A stretch of DNA of 64,000 nucleotides from Spirosoma lacussanchae (GTDB lineage Bacteria; Bacteroidota; Bacteroidia; Cytophagales; Spirosomataceae). This document shows, piece after piece, positions 45,501-53,745 of this stretch. The notes under the pieces were generated by a model, which saw nothing but the letters and a program-made list of their open reading frames with translations, searched no databases and was not told the DNA's origin. Positions within the stretch are counted from its first letter, which is position 1; every line of letters begins with the position of its first letter. The stretch spans positions 372,001-436,000 of the forward strand of contig NZ_SWJG01000001.1 of the NCBI RefSeq assembly GCF_005870035.1. Direction: 5' to 3'. Position numbers and translations under genes: made by a program.

Positions 45501-45885
45501 TGTAGCGCAGCATCCGACTACCGACCAGCCCGGGGTGTATACGCTTACGGTTGGCGACGGTAGCTGTCCGGCGTCGGTCAGTACAGCCACCGCTACGGTT
45601 ACTTCCGATACATCCGTACCTTCGCTCACCGCCACGGTTACAGCCCCGGCCTGTTTAACCTGCCTGGCTACCATTTCAGCTACTGCCCCCGGCGCATCGG
45701 TCCTGTGGACAGGCCCCGACTCCTACACGTCGACGGCTTTTGTTAACGAGGTAACCCAACCCGGGGTGTATACGGTGAAGGCTACCGCGGCCAGCGGCTG
45801 TTTTATCTCGGCCAGTGTCGAGGTGGTTGAGTTGGGGTGTCCCGAACCCACCTGCATCCCGATCCAGGCTACCCGGATTCGATAA
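42598..45885 (+). CDS. Large secreted SdrD B-like / Ig-like surface protein
   Basis: 1095 residues with a long signal peptide (about 1-31, ending LSARA). After it comes one SdrD B-like repeat (VSGVVYRDFNLNGIRSD, 33-49), a large central part (about 150-620) with WD/propeller-like strands and DNGDIL-type calcium-loop motifs (NGNGFYDGFTGGD), then a second SdrD B repeat (GNRVWFDDNRDGIQDAYEPG, about 628-650), and two PKD/Ig-like units ending GVYTLTV and GVYTVKA. The protein stops with CIPIQATRIR. I see no T9SS sorting domain, so its way to the surface is unclear. A strong terminator follows. Confidence 0.85.
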   Translation: MKQIYSYCILVFSRWFGLFLLLMLVTLSARAQVSGVVYRDFNLNGIRSDTLPIEVGIKDVSVQAFAGLSRTALTTTTNASGRFSFSSAQIPPGTPVRIEFGNLPTGDYEGPYGSGSGTRVQFVTAGVSATAVSVGLNYPSDFCQSTDVKLATPCYVNGNSNLTDGISPDEQTARADALVSVAYTASGVASPTNFYPTHLASAGEVGATWGLAYQRRSKKLFSAAVLKRHTSYGPLGPGGIYVTDITSSNTGNFLDVSTIGIDVGSDSHSGLSGNKLLPNADPGPMTDVGKRSFGGMDMSEDDKTLYFVNLNDRKLYGLSLGVPARVPTAADVKSWSIPDPGCSGGDYRPWAVKVYRGKLYIGVVCSAETSQQLSDLKVTIYRMDPSAASPVFESVLAFPLDFRRGPADLTTDPLNPENSCARYDRWLPWTSAWPTPCGAGTSPYFVMHPQPMITDIEFDDDGSMILGFLDRFGMLGGVQNHDPNGNGFYDGFTGGDILRAYNNNGTYELEKNGKAGNRTGSGVANNEGPVDASNIGGEFYGLDNWIFFGNVAHAEVTNGALSLIPGYNEVVTSAFDPIEGIFKAGGLKVFNNMTGQVNRNFVLYAQVPGLFGKASGLGDSKPLCDPAPVGIGNRVWFDDNRDGIQDAYEPGVDGIVLTLHDMENGGVQIASQTTHEGGQYYFDNRTVPAGIQFNHRYEVRMDLSQLPLLDITLKGARPIGSAGGRLAARGGRQSAVVQRSYAISPLNRTDGNSDTDLRDSDALTTGSSAVIAVTTGDAGQNDFSFDLSMFSCPMLAPEKEALTICSGTSVDSVAAYGLHLSLVDQVRFVLFTSPQSGTAMYSGGTVLGTVSATAGPGISTTALSASATADSIKRAVLHTPSFNTTNNTATPQAQYIYAIVFPTPEDPACRQSAETIINVLPALKARATGATLSCSTTAITLLGEALYGDDTPATGATFVWTGPGGFNSVAQHPTTDQPGVYTLTVGDGSCPASVSTATATVTSDTSVPSLTATVTAPACLTCLATISATAPGASVLWTGPDSYTSTAFVNEVTQPGVYTVKATAASGCFISASVEVVELGCPEPTCIPIQATRIR

Positions 45886-45905
45886 ACAACCCCGTAAATC
45901 GTCTG

Positions 45906-45943
45906 GAAAACCCCTCAGAAACGCAACCTTTGAGGGGTTTTTC
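45906..45943 (+). terminator. Intrinsic terminator after the SdrD-like gene
   Basis: Stem AAAACCCCTCA (45907-45917) pairs with TGAGGGGTTTT (from 45931) and is followed by T-rich DNA. It separates this gene from the YpdA-like gene 65 bases later. Confidence 0.9.
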
Positions 45944-46007
45944 TATGTTGCATACCTAGAGGGCAGGGCAGACTATTTGCTGACGACTACCTGCCAATTG
46001 TCTGAAT

Positions 46008-47012
46008 ATGCAACACTACGACGTCATTATTGTGGGCGGAGGGCCCTGCGGCCTGGCTGCCGGTATCGAAGCCGCCAAATCGGGTCTGAGCCATCTGATT
46101 CTGGAAATGGGTAGCCTCACCGAGTCGATCCGTCAGTATCCGCGCCGGATGCGTTTCTTCTCAACCGCCGAAAATATCGAAATTGGCGGACTGCCCTTTC
46201 CGATATCGGGCGTCAAAGCAGGCCGCGACGAAGCCCTGCAATACTACCGGAAAGCGGCTGCGTATTACAAGCTGAACACCAAACTGTTTCAGGAGGTGTG
46301 GGACGTACAGAAACAGGGCGACCTGTTTACCGTTTCTACCACCACTGGCGATCAGTACCAGGCGCGTAAGGTGATCATGGCCACGGGCTACTTCACCCGC
46401 CCCCGCTGGCTGAATATTCCCGGCGAAACCCTACCCCAGGTGTCGCACTATTACGACGAGCCCTTTAAGTATTCGTTTACGAACGTAGTCATCATTGGTG
46501 CGTCGAACTCCGCCGTTGAGGCCGCGCTCGAACTGTATCGACACGATGTGAACGTAACGGTTGTGCACCGGGGCGACGATTTCAGGAGTACGGTGAAGTA
46601 CTGGCTGGTACCCGACGTTAAAAACCGCGTTCGGGAAGGTAAAATCAAGACCGTTTTCGACGCCGTTGTTACCCAGATCGACGAGAAAAGTGTAACGGTG
46701 AACAACCTGAAAACCGGCGATGAAACGCAGATTCCGGCCGATTTTGTGTTTGTGCTGACGGGATACATTCCCGATGCCGATCTGCTTCGCCGGTGCAGCA
46801 TCGATCTCGACCCGCTTACGCAGGTGCCTGTCTTCAACAAAGAAACTTTTGAAACCAACGTGCCGGGCCTGTACGTCTGCGGTACGGTACTGGCAGGAAT
46901 CTACACCGAAAAGGTGTTTATCGAGAATGGACGCGAACACGCCCAGGCCATCATTGACCACATCATGGGCCGCGAAGTACATAAGGTGGCGGAGCTGATT
47001 CAGCGGATTTAA
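46008..47012 (+). CDS. YpdA-family FAD/NAD(P) disulfide reductase (bacillithiol-type)
   Basis: 334-residue flavoprotein of the thioredoxin-reductase-like fold. FAD-binding GGGPCGLAAG (10-19), the NADPH-binding VIIGASNSAVEAALEL (about 162-177) and the late GLYVCGTVLAG with IENGREHA (FAD) are seen. YpdA enzymes reduce bacillithiol disulfide, and Bacteroidota make bacillithiol, so this role is plausible. There is no CxxC redox pair, as expected for the YpdA group. Confidence 0.92.
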   Translation: MQHYDVIIVGGGPCGLAAGIEAAKSGLSHLILEMGSLTESIRQYPRRMRFFSTAENIEIGGLPFPISGVKAGRDEALQYYRKAAAYYKLNTKLFQEVWDVQKQGDLFTVSTTTGDQYQARKVIMATGYFTRPRWLNIPGETLPQVSHYYDEPFKYSFTNVVIIGASNSAVEAALELYRHDVNVTVVHRGDDFRSTVKYWLVPDVKNRVREGKIKTVFDAVVTQIDEKSVTVNNLKTGDETQIPADFVFVLTGYIPDADLLRRCSIDLDPLTQVPVFNKETFETNVPGLYVCGTVLAGIYTEKVFIENGREHAQAIIDHIMGREVHKVAELIQRI

Positions 47013-47133
47013 GCCGGAACGAGACCGTTCCGGACCGACAGCGGGGGCAGGGCGTCGATATACTGTGGCTGGAAAGTAGGATTCAGGTCCTGTGCGGCTT
47101 TCTGGTCGAGAGCCAACACACAGACGAACCTTC

Positions 47134-48117
47134 ATGAAATCACTTTGCACGCTCCTGCTGCTGCTCATTGCCTTCCTCCCGGCTGACACCCTGGCGCAAT
47201 CGAAAAAAGCGGGTAACCAAAAGGTCATCAGAACCCTGATCGTAGACGGGCAGAACAACCACGAGCAGTGGCCCAAGATTACGTTCATGATGAAACGCTA
47301 CCTGGAAGAAACGGGTAAATTTTCGGTCGATGTGAAGCGCACGTATTTTACCTGGAATGGCGCCGATCTAATCGATAAATACAAGGTAGACGGGGTCAGG
47401 AGCACCCAGGCCCTGCCGAAACCCAAAGCCGATTCCAGCTTTCATCCCGACTTCTCCAGGTACGATCTGGTTGTCTGCAATTTTGGCTGGAATGCGGCCC
47501 CCTGGTCAGACGAGACGCAGGCCGATTTCGAGAAATTCATGAATGAGGGGGGCGGGCTGGTTGTCATCCACGCGGCCGATAACTCGTTTCCGCTCTGGCC
47601 CGCCTACAACAAAATGATCGGTCTGGGCGGCTGGGGCGACCGAACCGAGAAAGATGGTCCCTACGTTTACTACGACCAGGGCGGGAAACTGGTCAAAGAC
47701 AGTCAGGCGGGACGCGCCGGTTCGCACGGTGCGCAGAAAGAGTTTCTGATAACGGTTCGGGATACCCGGCATCCGATCACCAAAGGAATGCCGCTGAACT
47801 GGATGCATACAAAAGACGAGATGTATGACCGGCTGCGTGGCCCCGCCGAAAAAATGACGGTACTCGCTACGGCTTTCTCGCCCAAAGAAAACCGCGGTAC
47901 CGACCGGCACGAACCCATGCTGATGACCATTGAGTACGGAAAAGGCCGCATTTTTCACACGCCCCTGGGCCACGTCGACTATTCAGTCGAATGTGTTGGC
48001 TTCATTACCTGTCTGCAACGCGGGGCCCAGTGGGCCGCCACGGGTAAAGTCGACATCCCGATCCCGCCCGATTTCCCGACGGAGAAAGCGACCAGCCAGC
48101 GCCCGTTTGTTGAATAG
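47134..48117 (+). CDS. Secreted ThuA domain protein
   Basis: 327 residues from ATG 47134, with signal peptide about 1-22 (ending LAQ); upstream GTG at 47092 is not favoured. The ThuA (trehalose-utilisation-like, glutamine amidotransferase-like) fold is shown by RTLIVDGQNNHEQWPKIT, then LVVCNFGWN, GGGLVVIHAADNSFPLWP and GRIFHTPLGHVDYS. ThuA proteins in Bacteroidota often degrade or modify carbohydrates, sometimes oxidising glycosides; a specific substrate is not seen. A terminator follows. Confidence 0.9.
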   Translation: MKSLCTLLLLLIAFLPADTLAQSKKAGNQKVIRTLIVDGQNNHEQWPKITFMMKRYLEETGKFSVDVKRTYFTWNGADLIDKYKVDGVRSTQALPKPKADSSFHPDFSRYDLVVCNFGWNAAPWSDETQADFEKFMNEGGGLVVIHAADNSFPLWPAYNKMIGLGGWGDRTEKDGPYVYYDQGGKLVKDSQAGRAGSHGAQKEFLITVRDTRHPITKGMPLNWMHTKDEMYDRLRGPAEKMTVLATAFSPKENRGTDRHEPMLMTIEYGKGRIFHTPLGHVDYSVECVGFITCLQRGAQWAATGKVDIPIPPDFPTEKATSQRPFVE

Positions 48118-48156
48118 ATCAGTCTGTTTCTGACCTGTCGTTTTCGATTCCTTCAG

Positions 48157-48199
48157 CAGCCAGCCGTCCCCAGCGATTTGTGGGGAGGCTGGCTGTTTT
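48157..48199 (+). terminator. Terminator after the ThuA gene
   Basis: Long GC-rich stem (cagccagcc with ggctggctg, plus a tcccca/tgggga extension with one bulged G) followed by TTTTG, 40 bases after the ThuA stop. Confidence 0.85.
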
Positions 48200-48511
48200 G
48201 TTATTGGTGCTACAGACAAAGGCTCACCATTGGGCGGTTGTCTGATAGTTATTGGCGAACCGTAACGGCTGGCTCTACGGATTTGTCAGGCCAAGGGGCG
48301 CAATCGGGTACTTATTTCTGTATACCGAAAAGTAAATTAAACAAAACGCGCTACTTACATTGAAAGTAATACTTACGTTGCTGTAAGTTATTGTTGCAGA
48401 ATAGATAAGCAGGAAAAAGCTCAACAATCGAGCCCATACATCGTTCACGCAATCGAACAGGGTCATAAACAAAAATCTACAGTAGAGAAAGAACCTCTTC
48501 TTAAAAAACAA

Positions 48512-48669
48512 TTAAAATTCATAATATCGTGATCTGAATTTGCCAATCAGTCGCTCAATCTGCCCCGTATGGTTCGTCGTAGATGCTGGCAAAGGAGTGG
48601 CAGGGTAAGCTGATTCAGGCATTGGTCTCTTCTGAGTGACGCTGTGCGGACGTTGTAGAAAGGCTACTT
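48512..48669 (-). pseudogene. Possible 3' remnant of a lost coding gene
   Basis: An open stretch of about 50 codons ends at the stop 48512-48514. It reads TGQIERLIGKFRSRYYEF at its C-terminal end, which looks like real protein sequence, perhaps the tail of a transposase, but I do not recognise the family. No start codon or upstream body exists, and it overlaps the promoter region of the beta-helix gene. Weak. Confidence 0.25.
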
Positions 48670-48695
48670 ACCCTCTTAATTATACTCAGATTGAG

Positions 48696-51062
48696 ATGAT
48701 GCTGTACCGCTATCTGCTGTTTTGTCTGGCCGTTCTGGTACCGCAATCAGGGTTTACACAGTCGGGAGGAGGTTGTAATTGCGCCGTTACCATTACGCAG
48801 TCGGGAGCTTACGACAACAACGTACTGAACGTACAGCCGGGCCAGACGGTCTGTGTGCAGGCGGGTCAGTATACCGGCCTGAGCTTCCGCAATTTTAAAG
48901 GAACGGCTGCCCAGCCCATTCGTTTCATAAACTGTGGCGGGCAGGTCCGGACGGGTGTTGAAACAGGGGGAGAAGCCCTGGGATTCAGCAACAGCAGCCA
49001 CTTCGTCGTGAGCGGCTCCGGCGATCCGGCGGTTCAGTACGGGTTCGTGGCCAACAAGGTTAGAAGTGGTGCATCGGCGGTAGGGGTGAGCGGTACCAGC
49101 ACCAACTACGAAATGGAGCGGGTAGAAGTGGCCGGCTCGGGGTATGCCGGCTTTTTTATGAAGCTCGACCCTGGCTGCGACTCCATGACCTACCAGCCCA
49201 ACTATACCGTCAGAACGGTAAAGATTCACGACAACTATATCCATGACACCCCCGGTACGGCTATGTTTCTGGGCAGCGGGCAGTCGGCTACCAACGGGGT
49301 GCTGATTACCTGCAACGGCGTACAGAAACGGGTGTACCCGGTTCAGATCGAAGGACTGGAGGTCTACAACAACCGGATCGAATACATTGGCGGGGCCGCT
49401 ATGACGGTCAACAACGCGCCGGGCGCTTCTATCTATAACAACAGTATACTATACACCAATCTGGGCGCTGTGCCGCCGGGCTGGCAGATAGGCGGTTCAT
49501 CGGCCTGCGGCTGCGATTATACCGTTACCAGGGCCGGTTCGTATAACAACCACCTGCTGCGGGTAGCGCCCGGGAAAACGGTTTGCCTGGCGGCAGGGGC
49601 CTATATGAACACCACCTTTACCAACTTTGTGGGTACCCCCGCCCAGCCAATTCGTTTTGTGAACTGCGGTGGGCCGGTGTCGTTCAGTTCGACCTCCAAC
49701 GCGAGCTGTCTCCAGTTCTCGGGCAGTCGGTATTTTGTGGTGAGCGGCAGCGGTGATCCGGCGAATCCGTACGGCATTCACCTGGCCAGCGCCACGGCGG
49801 CAGCGGCTCTGGGTATCGGGGGTATGAGTTCTGACTGCGAGGTAGACCACCTCGAAGTGTCGCAGTCGGGGTTTGCCGGTATGTCGATCAAAACCGACCC
49901 CAGCTGCGACTCCCTGACGTGGCAGGCCAACTTTACGATGTACAACGTCAACGTACACGACAACTACATCCACGACACCAAAGGTGAAGGTATCTACGCT
50001 GGTAACTCGTTTTTCGGCACCGGCATGACCATTTCCTGTAACGGGATGCAGAAACAGGTTTACCCACACCTGATTTACGGACTCGATATTCACCACAACC
50101 GAATTGAACGCACCGGCGCCGAAGGGCTGCAGTACAGCTGCGCACCCGATGCGAAGGTTCATCATAACGAGCTGATCGATACCGGTATTTCGCCGTTTGC
50201 CTACGGACAGAACAACGGCATCCAGATTGGCGGAGGAGCCGGGGGCGACTGCTATAGCAACACCATTCGGCGGGTGGCGGGCATGGGCATCATTGTGGTG
50301 GGGCATCTGGGTAACAACCGCGTTTTCAACAACGTAATCAGCCAGGTAGGGGGCGATGGCATCTTCTGCGACGAGCGGCCCGGGTCGCTGCCGGGTACGA
50401 TCGTGCAGATCGTTAACAATACCATCAGCGGCTGCGTCCGCGACGGCATCCGGCTCTACAATCAGGACAACATCAATACCATTGCCAACAACGCCATCAC
50501 GAACTGGGGGAGTCAGGGGCGGGCGATCACCTTTGCGCAGGGTGCTACGGCCTCAGTCATGACCAATTTTTCGGCGGTGTCGTACGCTACGGCGGGCTAT
50601 GCCGACGCGGCCAGCGATAATTTTCTGCTGGTAGCCGGCTCTCCGCTGATCAACGCGGGTACCCACGCGGCCCAATGGGGCGTTGTAGCGGATCGGAACG
50701 ACCAGCCCCGGCCGGCTGGCCAAGCCTACGACATAGGCGCCTATGAATTCATCCTGGCCGGAGGCAACGGAGCCCGGGCAAGGGCCGACTATGAATTGCC
50801 GCTGCTGCCCGATTCAGCGCTGGAGGGGGTGCTGGCGTATCCGTCGCCCTGCGTGGATAAACTAACCATTCAGCTGCGGACGGGGGATCTGATCAGCCGG
50901 GTAGCGGTTTATTCGGTTCAGGGTCAGCTGATGAACCAGATTGCGATTCCCGGTCAGCAGGAAGCGGTTACCCTGTCGACTGCTACCTGGCCCGCCGGTA
51001 CGTATACCTACCAGGTTCAGGCCGGCGACCGCCTGATTCGGGGCCGGGTCATTAAATTATAA
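48696..51062 (+). CDS. Exported duplicated right-handed beta-helix protein with T9SS sorting domain
   Basis: 788 residues from the ATG at 48696, with signal peptide (1-22, ending GFTQ). The mature part is two tandem copies of a module of about 244 residues, beginning C27-NC and C271-GC; both have QPIRFINCGG or QPIRFVNCGG, FVVSGSGDPA, then parallel beta-helix repeats such as IHDNYIHDT. A further beta-helix part (about 500-690) follows. The C-terminal 75 residues (from VLAYPSPCVDKLTI) are a type IX secretion sorting domain, so it should be exported to the surface. It opens block C and may bind, modify or cut polysaccharide. Enzyme activity unknown. Confidence 0.88.
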   Translation: MMLYRYLLFCLAVLVPQSGFTQSGGGCNCAVTITQSGAYDNNVLNVQPGQTVCVQAGQYTGLSFRNFKGTAAQPIRFINCGGQVRTGVETGGEALGFSNSSHFVVSGSGDPAVQYGFVANKVRSGASAVGVSGTSTNYEMERVEVAGSGYAGFFMKLDPGCDSMTYQPNYTVRTVKIHDNYIHDTPGTAMFLGSGQSATNGVLITCNGVQKRVYPVQIEGLEVYNNRIEYIGGAAMTVNNAPGASIYNNSILYTNLGAVPPGWQIGGSSACGCDYTVTRAGSYNNHLLRVAPGKTVCLAAGAYMNTTFTNFVGTPAQPIRFVNCGGPVSFSSTSNASCLQFSGSRYFVVSGSGDPANPYGIHLASATAAAALGIGGMSSDCEVDHLEVSQSGFAGMSIKTDPSCDSLTWQANFTMYNVNVHDNYIHDTKGEGIYAGNSFFGTGMTISCNGMQKQVYPHLIYGLDIHHNRIERTGAEGLQYSCAPDAKVHHNELIDTGISPFAYGQNNGIQIGGGAGGDCYSNTIRRVAGMGIIVVGHLGNNRVFNNVISQVGGDGIFCDERPGSLPGTIVQIVNNTISGCVRDGIRLYNQDNINTIANNAITNWGSQGRAITFAQGATASVMTNFSAVSYATAGYADAASDNFLLVAGSPLINAGTHAAQWGVVADRNDQPRPAGQAYDIGAYEFILAGGNGARARADYELPLLPDSALEGVLAYPSPCVDKLTIQLRTGDLISRVAVYSVQGQLMNQIAIPGQQEAVTLSTATWPAGTYTYQVQAGDRLIRGRVIKL

Positions 51063-51335
51063 GCTGCCCATCTACTATCTACTGCCTGTTTCGATCGAAC
51101 TCCGTAGTCAGCGGTATGCCCTGGGCTAGGTGGCTATCCAGTCACCTCATTTAAGTTTCTAAAGTGAAATATTATTAACTTATTATTTAGAATAGACAGA
51201 TTTTTTTAAATTTACCTGCCCGTCGAAGTTTACAGGTAGTTGTTAGTCTATTTATAGTAATTTCTAACTAGAAAAAAGCCGCTGTTATCGCTAGGGTAGT
51301 CGTACCCAGGCGCCAGCGTTACTGAACGAACCCTT

Positions 51336-52340
51336 ATGACTCCCCCTTCACTGCTTTTCAGGATAGCCAGTAAACTGGTGAGTCTGTATGTACGTATTCG
51401 CTATGCGGGCGTGCCGCCGGGCTATCGTTACTATTACCGGAATACTTATCTCTGCAAACTGGTGCAGATCAGGTACGTCGTTGCCGACTTTATCCGGCGC
51501 AAGCCCTACAAGGTAATCGGGTTCGATGGCGAGTTCGGGCCAGACCTGCAGTTTGCGCTACCCCATGCATACTGGCATTATAAAAACGGCACCCTCAAAG
51601 CTACGCAGTCCACCAAATTTATGGGTGAGTTTTACTACTTCTCGCCCGAGCATACGGCCACGTTCGACCGGCGCACGACTGAGGGAAACTATAACTACGA
51701 CCTGCCCCGCACCCTGTACAGCCACGATTACGACATGAGCAAGTGGACGCCCGTACCGCTGAAAGAAATCTACCGGAACGACGTGTATGTTTATGATAAA
51801 CCGATCCTGATCATTGCCAATCGATACAACCAGGAGTGGGACGGGCCGCCGGTCAGTTTTCTAAGCGTGGAGGTCATCGATTTCATTATCAGGTCGTTGA
51901 AAGATCGGTATACCATTATCTACAACCGGCCAAAACTGGCGCAGATCGTAATGGACAACAGCGATTTTCACGATCTGGGGGAGTTCGACTGGCTTCGGCG
52001 TGAACATCCGGAGGTGCTGCTGATGGAAGACCTGTTTCAGGCCAACCGGGGCAACGCCCGCAATTACAACCATTTTCAGCTCCAGCTTTACGCCAACGCC
52101 GAGCGGTTCATCTCCACCCATGGCGGCACGTCGGTACTGGCCAGCTACTTTGGCGGTATCAACCTGATTCTGTCTAAGAAAGGACCCGAGCATCACTTCA
52201 ACTGCTACCAGACCCTGTATCCGCAACTGTCGGGCGCTACCATCCTGCACGCCAAAACCGACGAAGAAGTGAAGCAGTACGTACAGTCACACTTCGCCGG
52301 AACCGGGCAGCCTGCTTCGGCGACCGCCCTGGTCAGCTAA
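51336..52340 (+). CDS. Unrecognised polysaccharide-locus protein, possibly GT-B-like
   Basis: 334 residues, not recognised. The N-terminal part is basic and Tyr/Arg-rich (RIRYAGVPPGYRYYYR), perhaps for membrane contact; the middle has PILIIANRYNQEWDGPP (about 150) and LKDRYTIIYNRPK (about 190). The C-terminal part contains ISTHGGTSVLASYFGGIN (about 264), similar in style to the donor end of GT-B glycosyltransferases. It lies 9 bases before a GT4-like gene. Either a divergent glycosyltransferase or a pathway accessory; the role is inferred from context. Confidence 0.7.
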   Translation: MTPPSLLFRIASKLVSLYVRIRYAGVPPGYRYYYRNTYLCKLVQIRYVVADFIRRKPYKVIGFDGEFGPDLQFALPHAYWHYKNGTLKATQSTKFMGEFYYFSPEHTATFDRRTTEGNYNYDLPRTLYSHDYDMSKWTPVPLKEIYRNDVYVYDKPILIIANRYNQEWDGPPVSFLSVEVIDFIIRSLKDRYTIIYNRPKLAQIVMDNSDFHDLGEFDWLRREHPEVLLMEDLFQANRGNARNYNHFQLQLYANAERFISTHGGTSVLASYFGGINLILSKKGPEHHFNCYQTLYPQLSGATILHAKTDEEVKQYVQSHFAGTGQPASATALVS

Positions 52341-52349
52341 CCCCGGCCT

Positions 52350-53585
52350 ATGAAAACAGACATCGTGTGCGTAGGTCTGGTCAGCTGGCCGGGCGATTAT
52401 AACAAGTCGACGGTACAGCTGATGAACGAACTGGCCAAAGACCACCGGCTGTTGTTTGTCAATTACGCGTTTACCATCAACGATGTGGTCAAGCACCTGC
52501 TGGGCCGGGCCAGGATACCGTTGCGGGCCGTACTGGGTCTGACTGATCGGCTAACCACCCATTCGCTTGCCTCTGACGCAAGGCTGCACGTATTGACGCT
52601 CCCCTGGACGCTCCCCATCAACTGGCTTCCGCCCGGTGCCCTCTACACCGCCCTCCTGAACTGGAATGCCCGGCGGCAGGCCCGCTGTATCCGGCGGGCA
52701 CTCGATCGGCTGGGCTTCTCCCGGCCGGTGGTGATCAACGCCTTTCATCCCTCGCTGGGCGTAGCTATGGCCGGTTTGCTGAACGAACGGGCGCTGATTT
52801 ATTACTGCTATGACGATATCCGGGCCGAAGCCTGGAGCCGACAGCATGGCGAACGGCTTGAGAAGCAGTTTCTGCGCCGGGTCGATGCGGTCGTGACTAC
52901 CTCAGCTGCGCTGGCGGCTGCCAAACGAGCAGAGCAGCCCCGTACGTTTCTGGTCGAAAACGGGGTCGATTTCGACCAGTTTTACCAGCCCGACGCGCTG
53001 TACCCAACCAGTCGGGCCGTAAAAACCATTGGCTACATCGGTGCGCTCGACAACCGGATCGACTGGTCGTTACTGGAGCGCTGTTTCACCCATTTTCCCC
53101 ATATTCAGTTCCTGCTGGTTGGTCGTATACCTGATCCGGCGCTGGCGGCCTGGCTGCGCCAGTTTGAAAACGTGCAGGCACCAGGGCCCCAGCCACCTGT
53201 CGATTTGCCGACCTGGGTCCGGCAGATGGACGTGGGCCTGATTCCGTTTGTCAGGAATGAGCAGACCCGGGCCATTTACCCCATGAAGCTCAATGAATAC
53301 CTCGCCACCGGCATCCCGGTTGTCGCTACTGATTTTACCGATCTGAGCCAGTTTGATGGGCTGATACAGGTAGCCTCAACGACCGATGCGTTTGTCGACG
53401 CGCTTCAGGAAAGTCTGCTGTTCGATAAGCCTGACCTTTGTTTGAAACGAATCGAGATGGCCCGGTCTAACTCCTGGCAGCACCGGGGACAGCAGTTTTC
53501 GGCCATCATCGACGAGGTACTGACCCAGCCATCGGCAGCTGAAACGCAGGCTGATGCGGTAGCGCATCAGCCCGCTACAAGGTAG
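52350..53585 (+). CDS. Glycosyltransferase (GT4/GT1-like)
   Basis: 411 residues of GT-B type. The N-terminal VGLVSWPGDYNKSTVQLMNELA is found in GT1/GT4-type enzymes of polysaccharide loci; VINAFHPSLGVA (about 130), LIYYCYDDIRAEAWSRQ (about 149) and VVTTSAALAAAK (about 180) follow. In the donor half, TIGYIGALDNRIDWSLLE (about 228) and KLNEYLATGIPVVATD (about 312) with the nucleotide-binding Glu (E315) are present. It would add a sugar in the block C repeat unit. The C-terminal tail is disordered. Confidence 0.88.
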   Translation: MKTDIVCVGLVSWPGDYNKSTVQLMNELAKDHRLLFVNYAFTINDVVKHLLGRARIPLRAVLGLTDRLTTHSLASDARLHVLTLPWTLPINWLPPGALYTALLNWNARRQARCIRRALDRLGFSRPVVINAFHPSLGVAMAGLLNERALIYYCYDDIRAEAWSRQHGERLEKQFLRRVDAVVTTSAALAAAKRAEQPRTFLVENGVDFDQFYQPDALYPTSRAVKTIGYIGALDNRIDWSLLERCFTHFPHIQFLLVGRIPDPALAAWLRQFENVQAPGPQPPVDLPTWVRQMDVGLIPFVRNEQTRAIYPMKLNEYLATGIPVVATDFTDLSQFDGLIQVASTTDAFVDALQESLLFDKPDLCLKRIEMARSNSWQHRGQQFSAIIDEVLTQPSAAETQADAVAHQPATR

Positions 53586-53710
53586 ACAACTAAGGTGAGT
53601 ACATATACTTATGAGTCAGTAAGCTGAAAAGGGAATCGTAAAGGATAACGTATATGCTATATATTTAAACTGTTAGTTAACTTTGAAATCTATATAAATA
53701 CAAAATGGCC

Positions 53711-53718
53711 TAAATTTG
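53711..53718 (+). promoter_or_regulatory. Candidate -7 element (TAAATTTG) for the TolC-like gene
   Basis: Exact TAnnTTTG, 27 bases before the ATG at 53746, in an AT-rich stretch. A TTTG at 53682-53685 is 25 bases upstream, a little far for -33. It suggests an internal promoter for the export part of block C. Confidence 0.55.
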
Positions 53719-53745
53719 GCAAAGTAATTGTACGAATCGTAACTA

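Larger units (their letters stand above)
48118..48695. other. Long AT-rich intergenic region before block C
   Basis: 578 bases. The left part holds the ThuA terminator. From about 48300 to 48520 A+T is higher than in neighbours and no supported gene is seen. On the minus strand 48512-48669 is a 50-codon open stretch ending in a stop, listed as a possible remnant. Confidence 0.5.

Noticed and set aside
48275..48511. 78-codon Phe-rich frame on the minus strand before block C
   Set aside because: AT-rich DNA, no start context, composition typical of random AT sequence.
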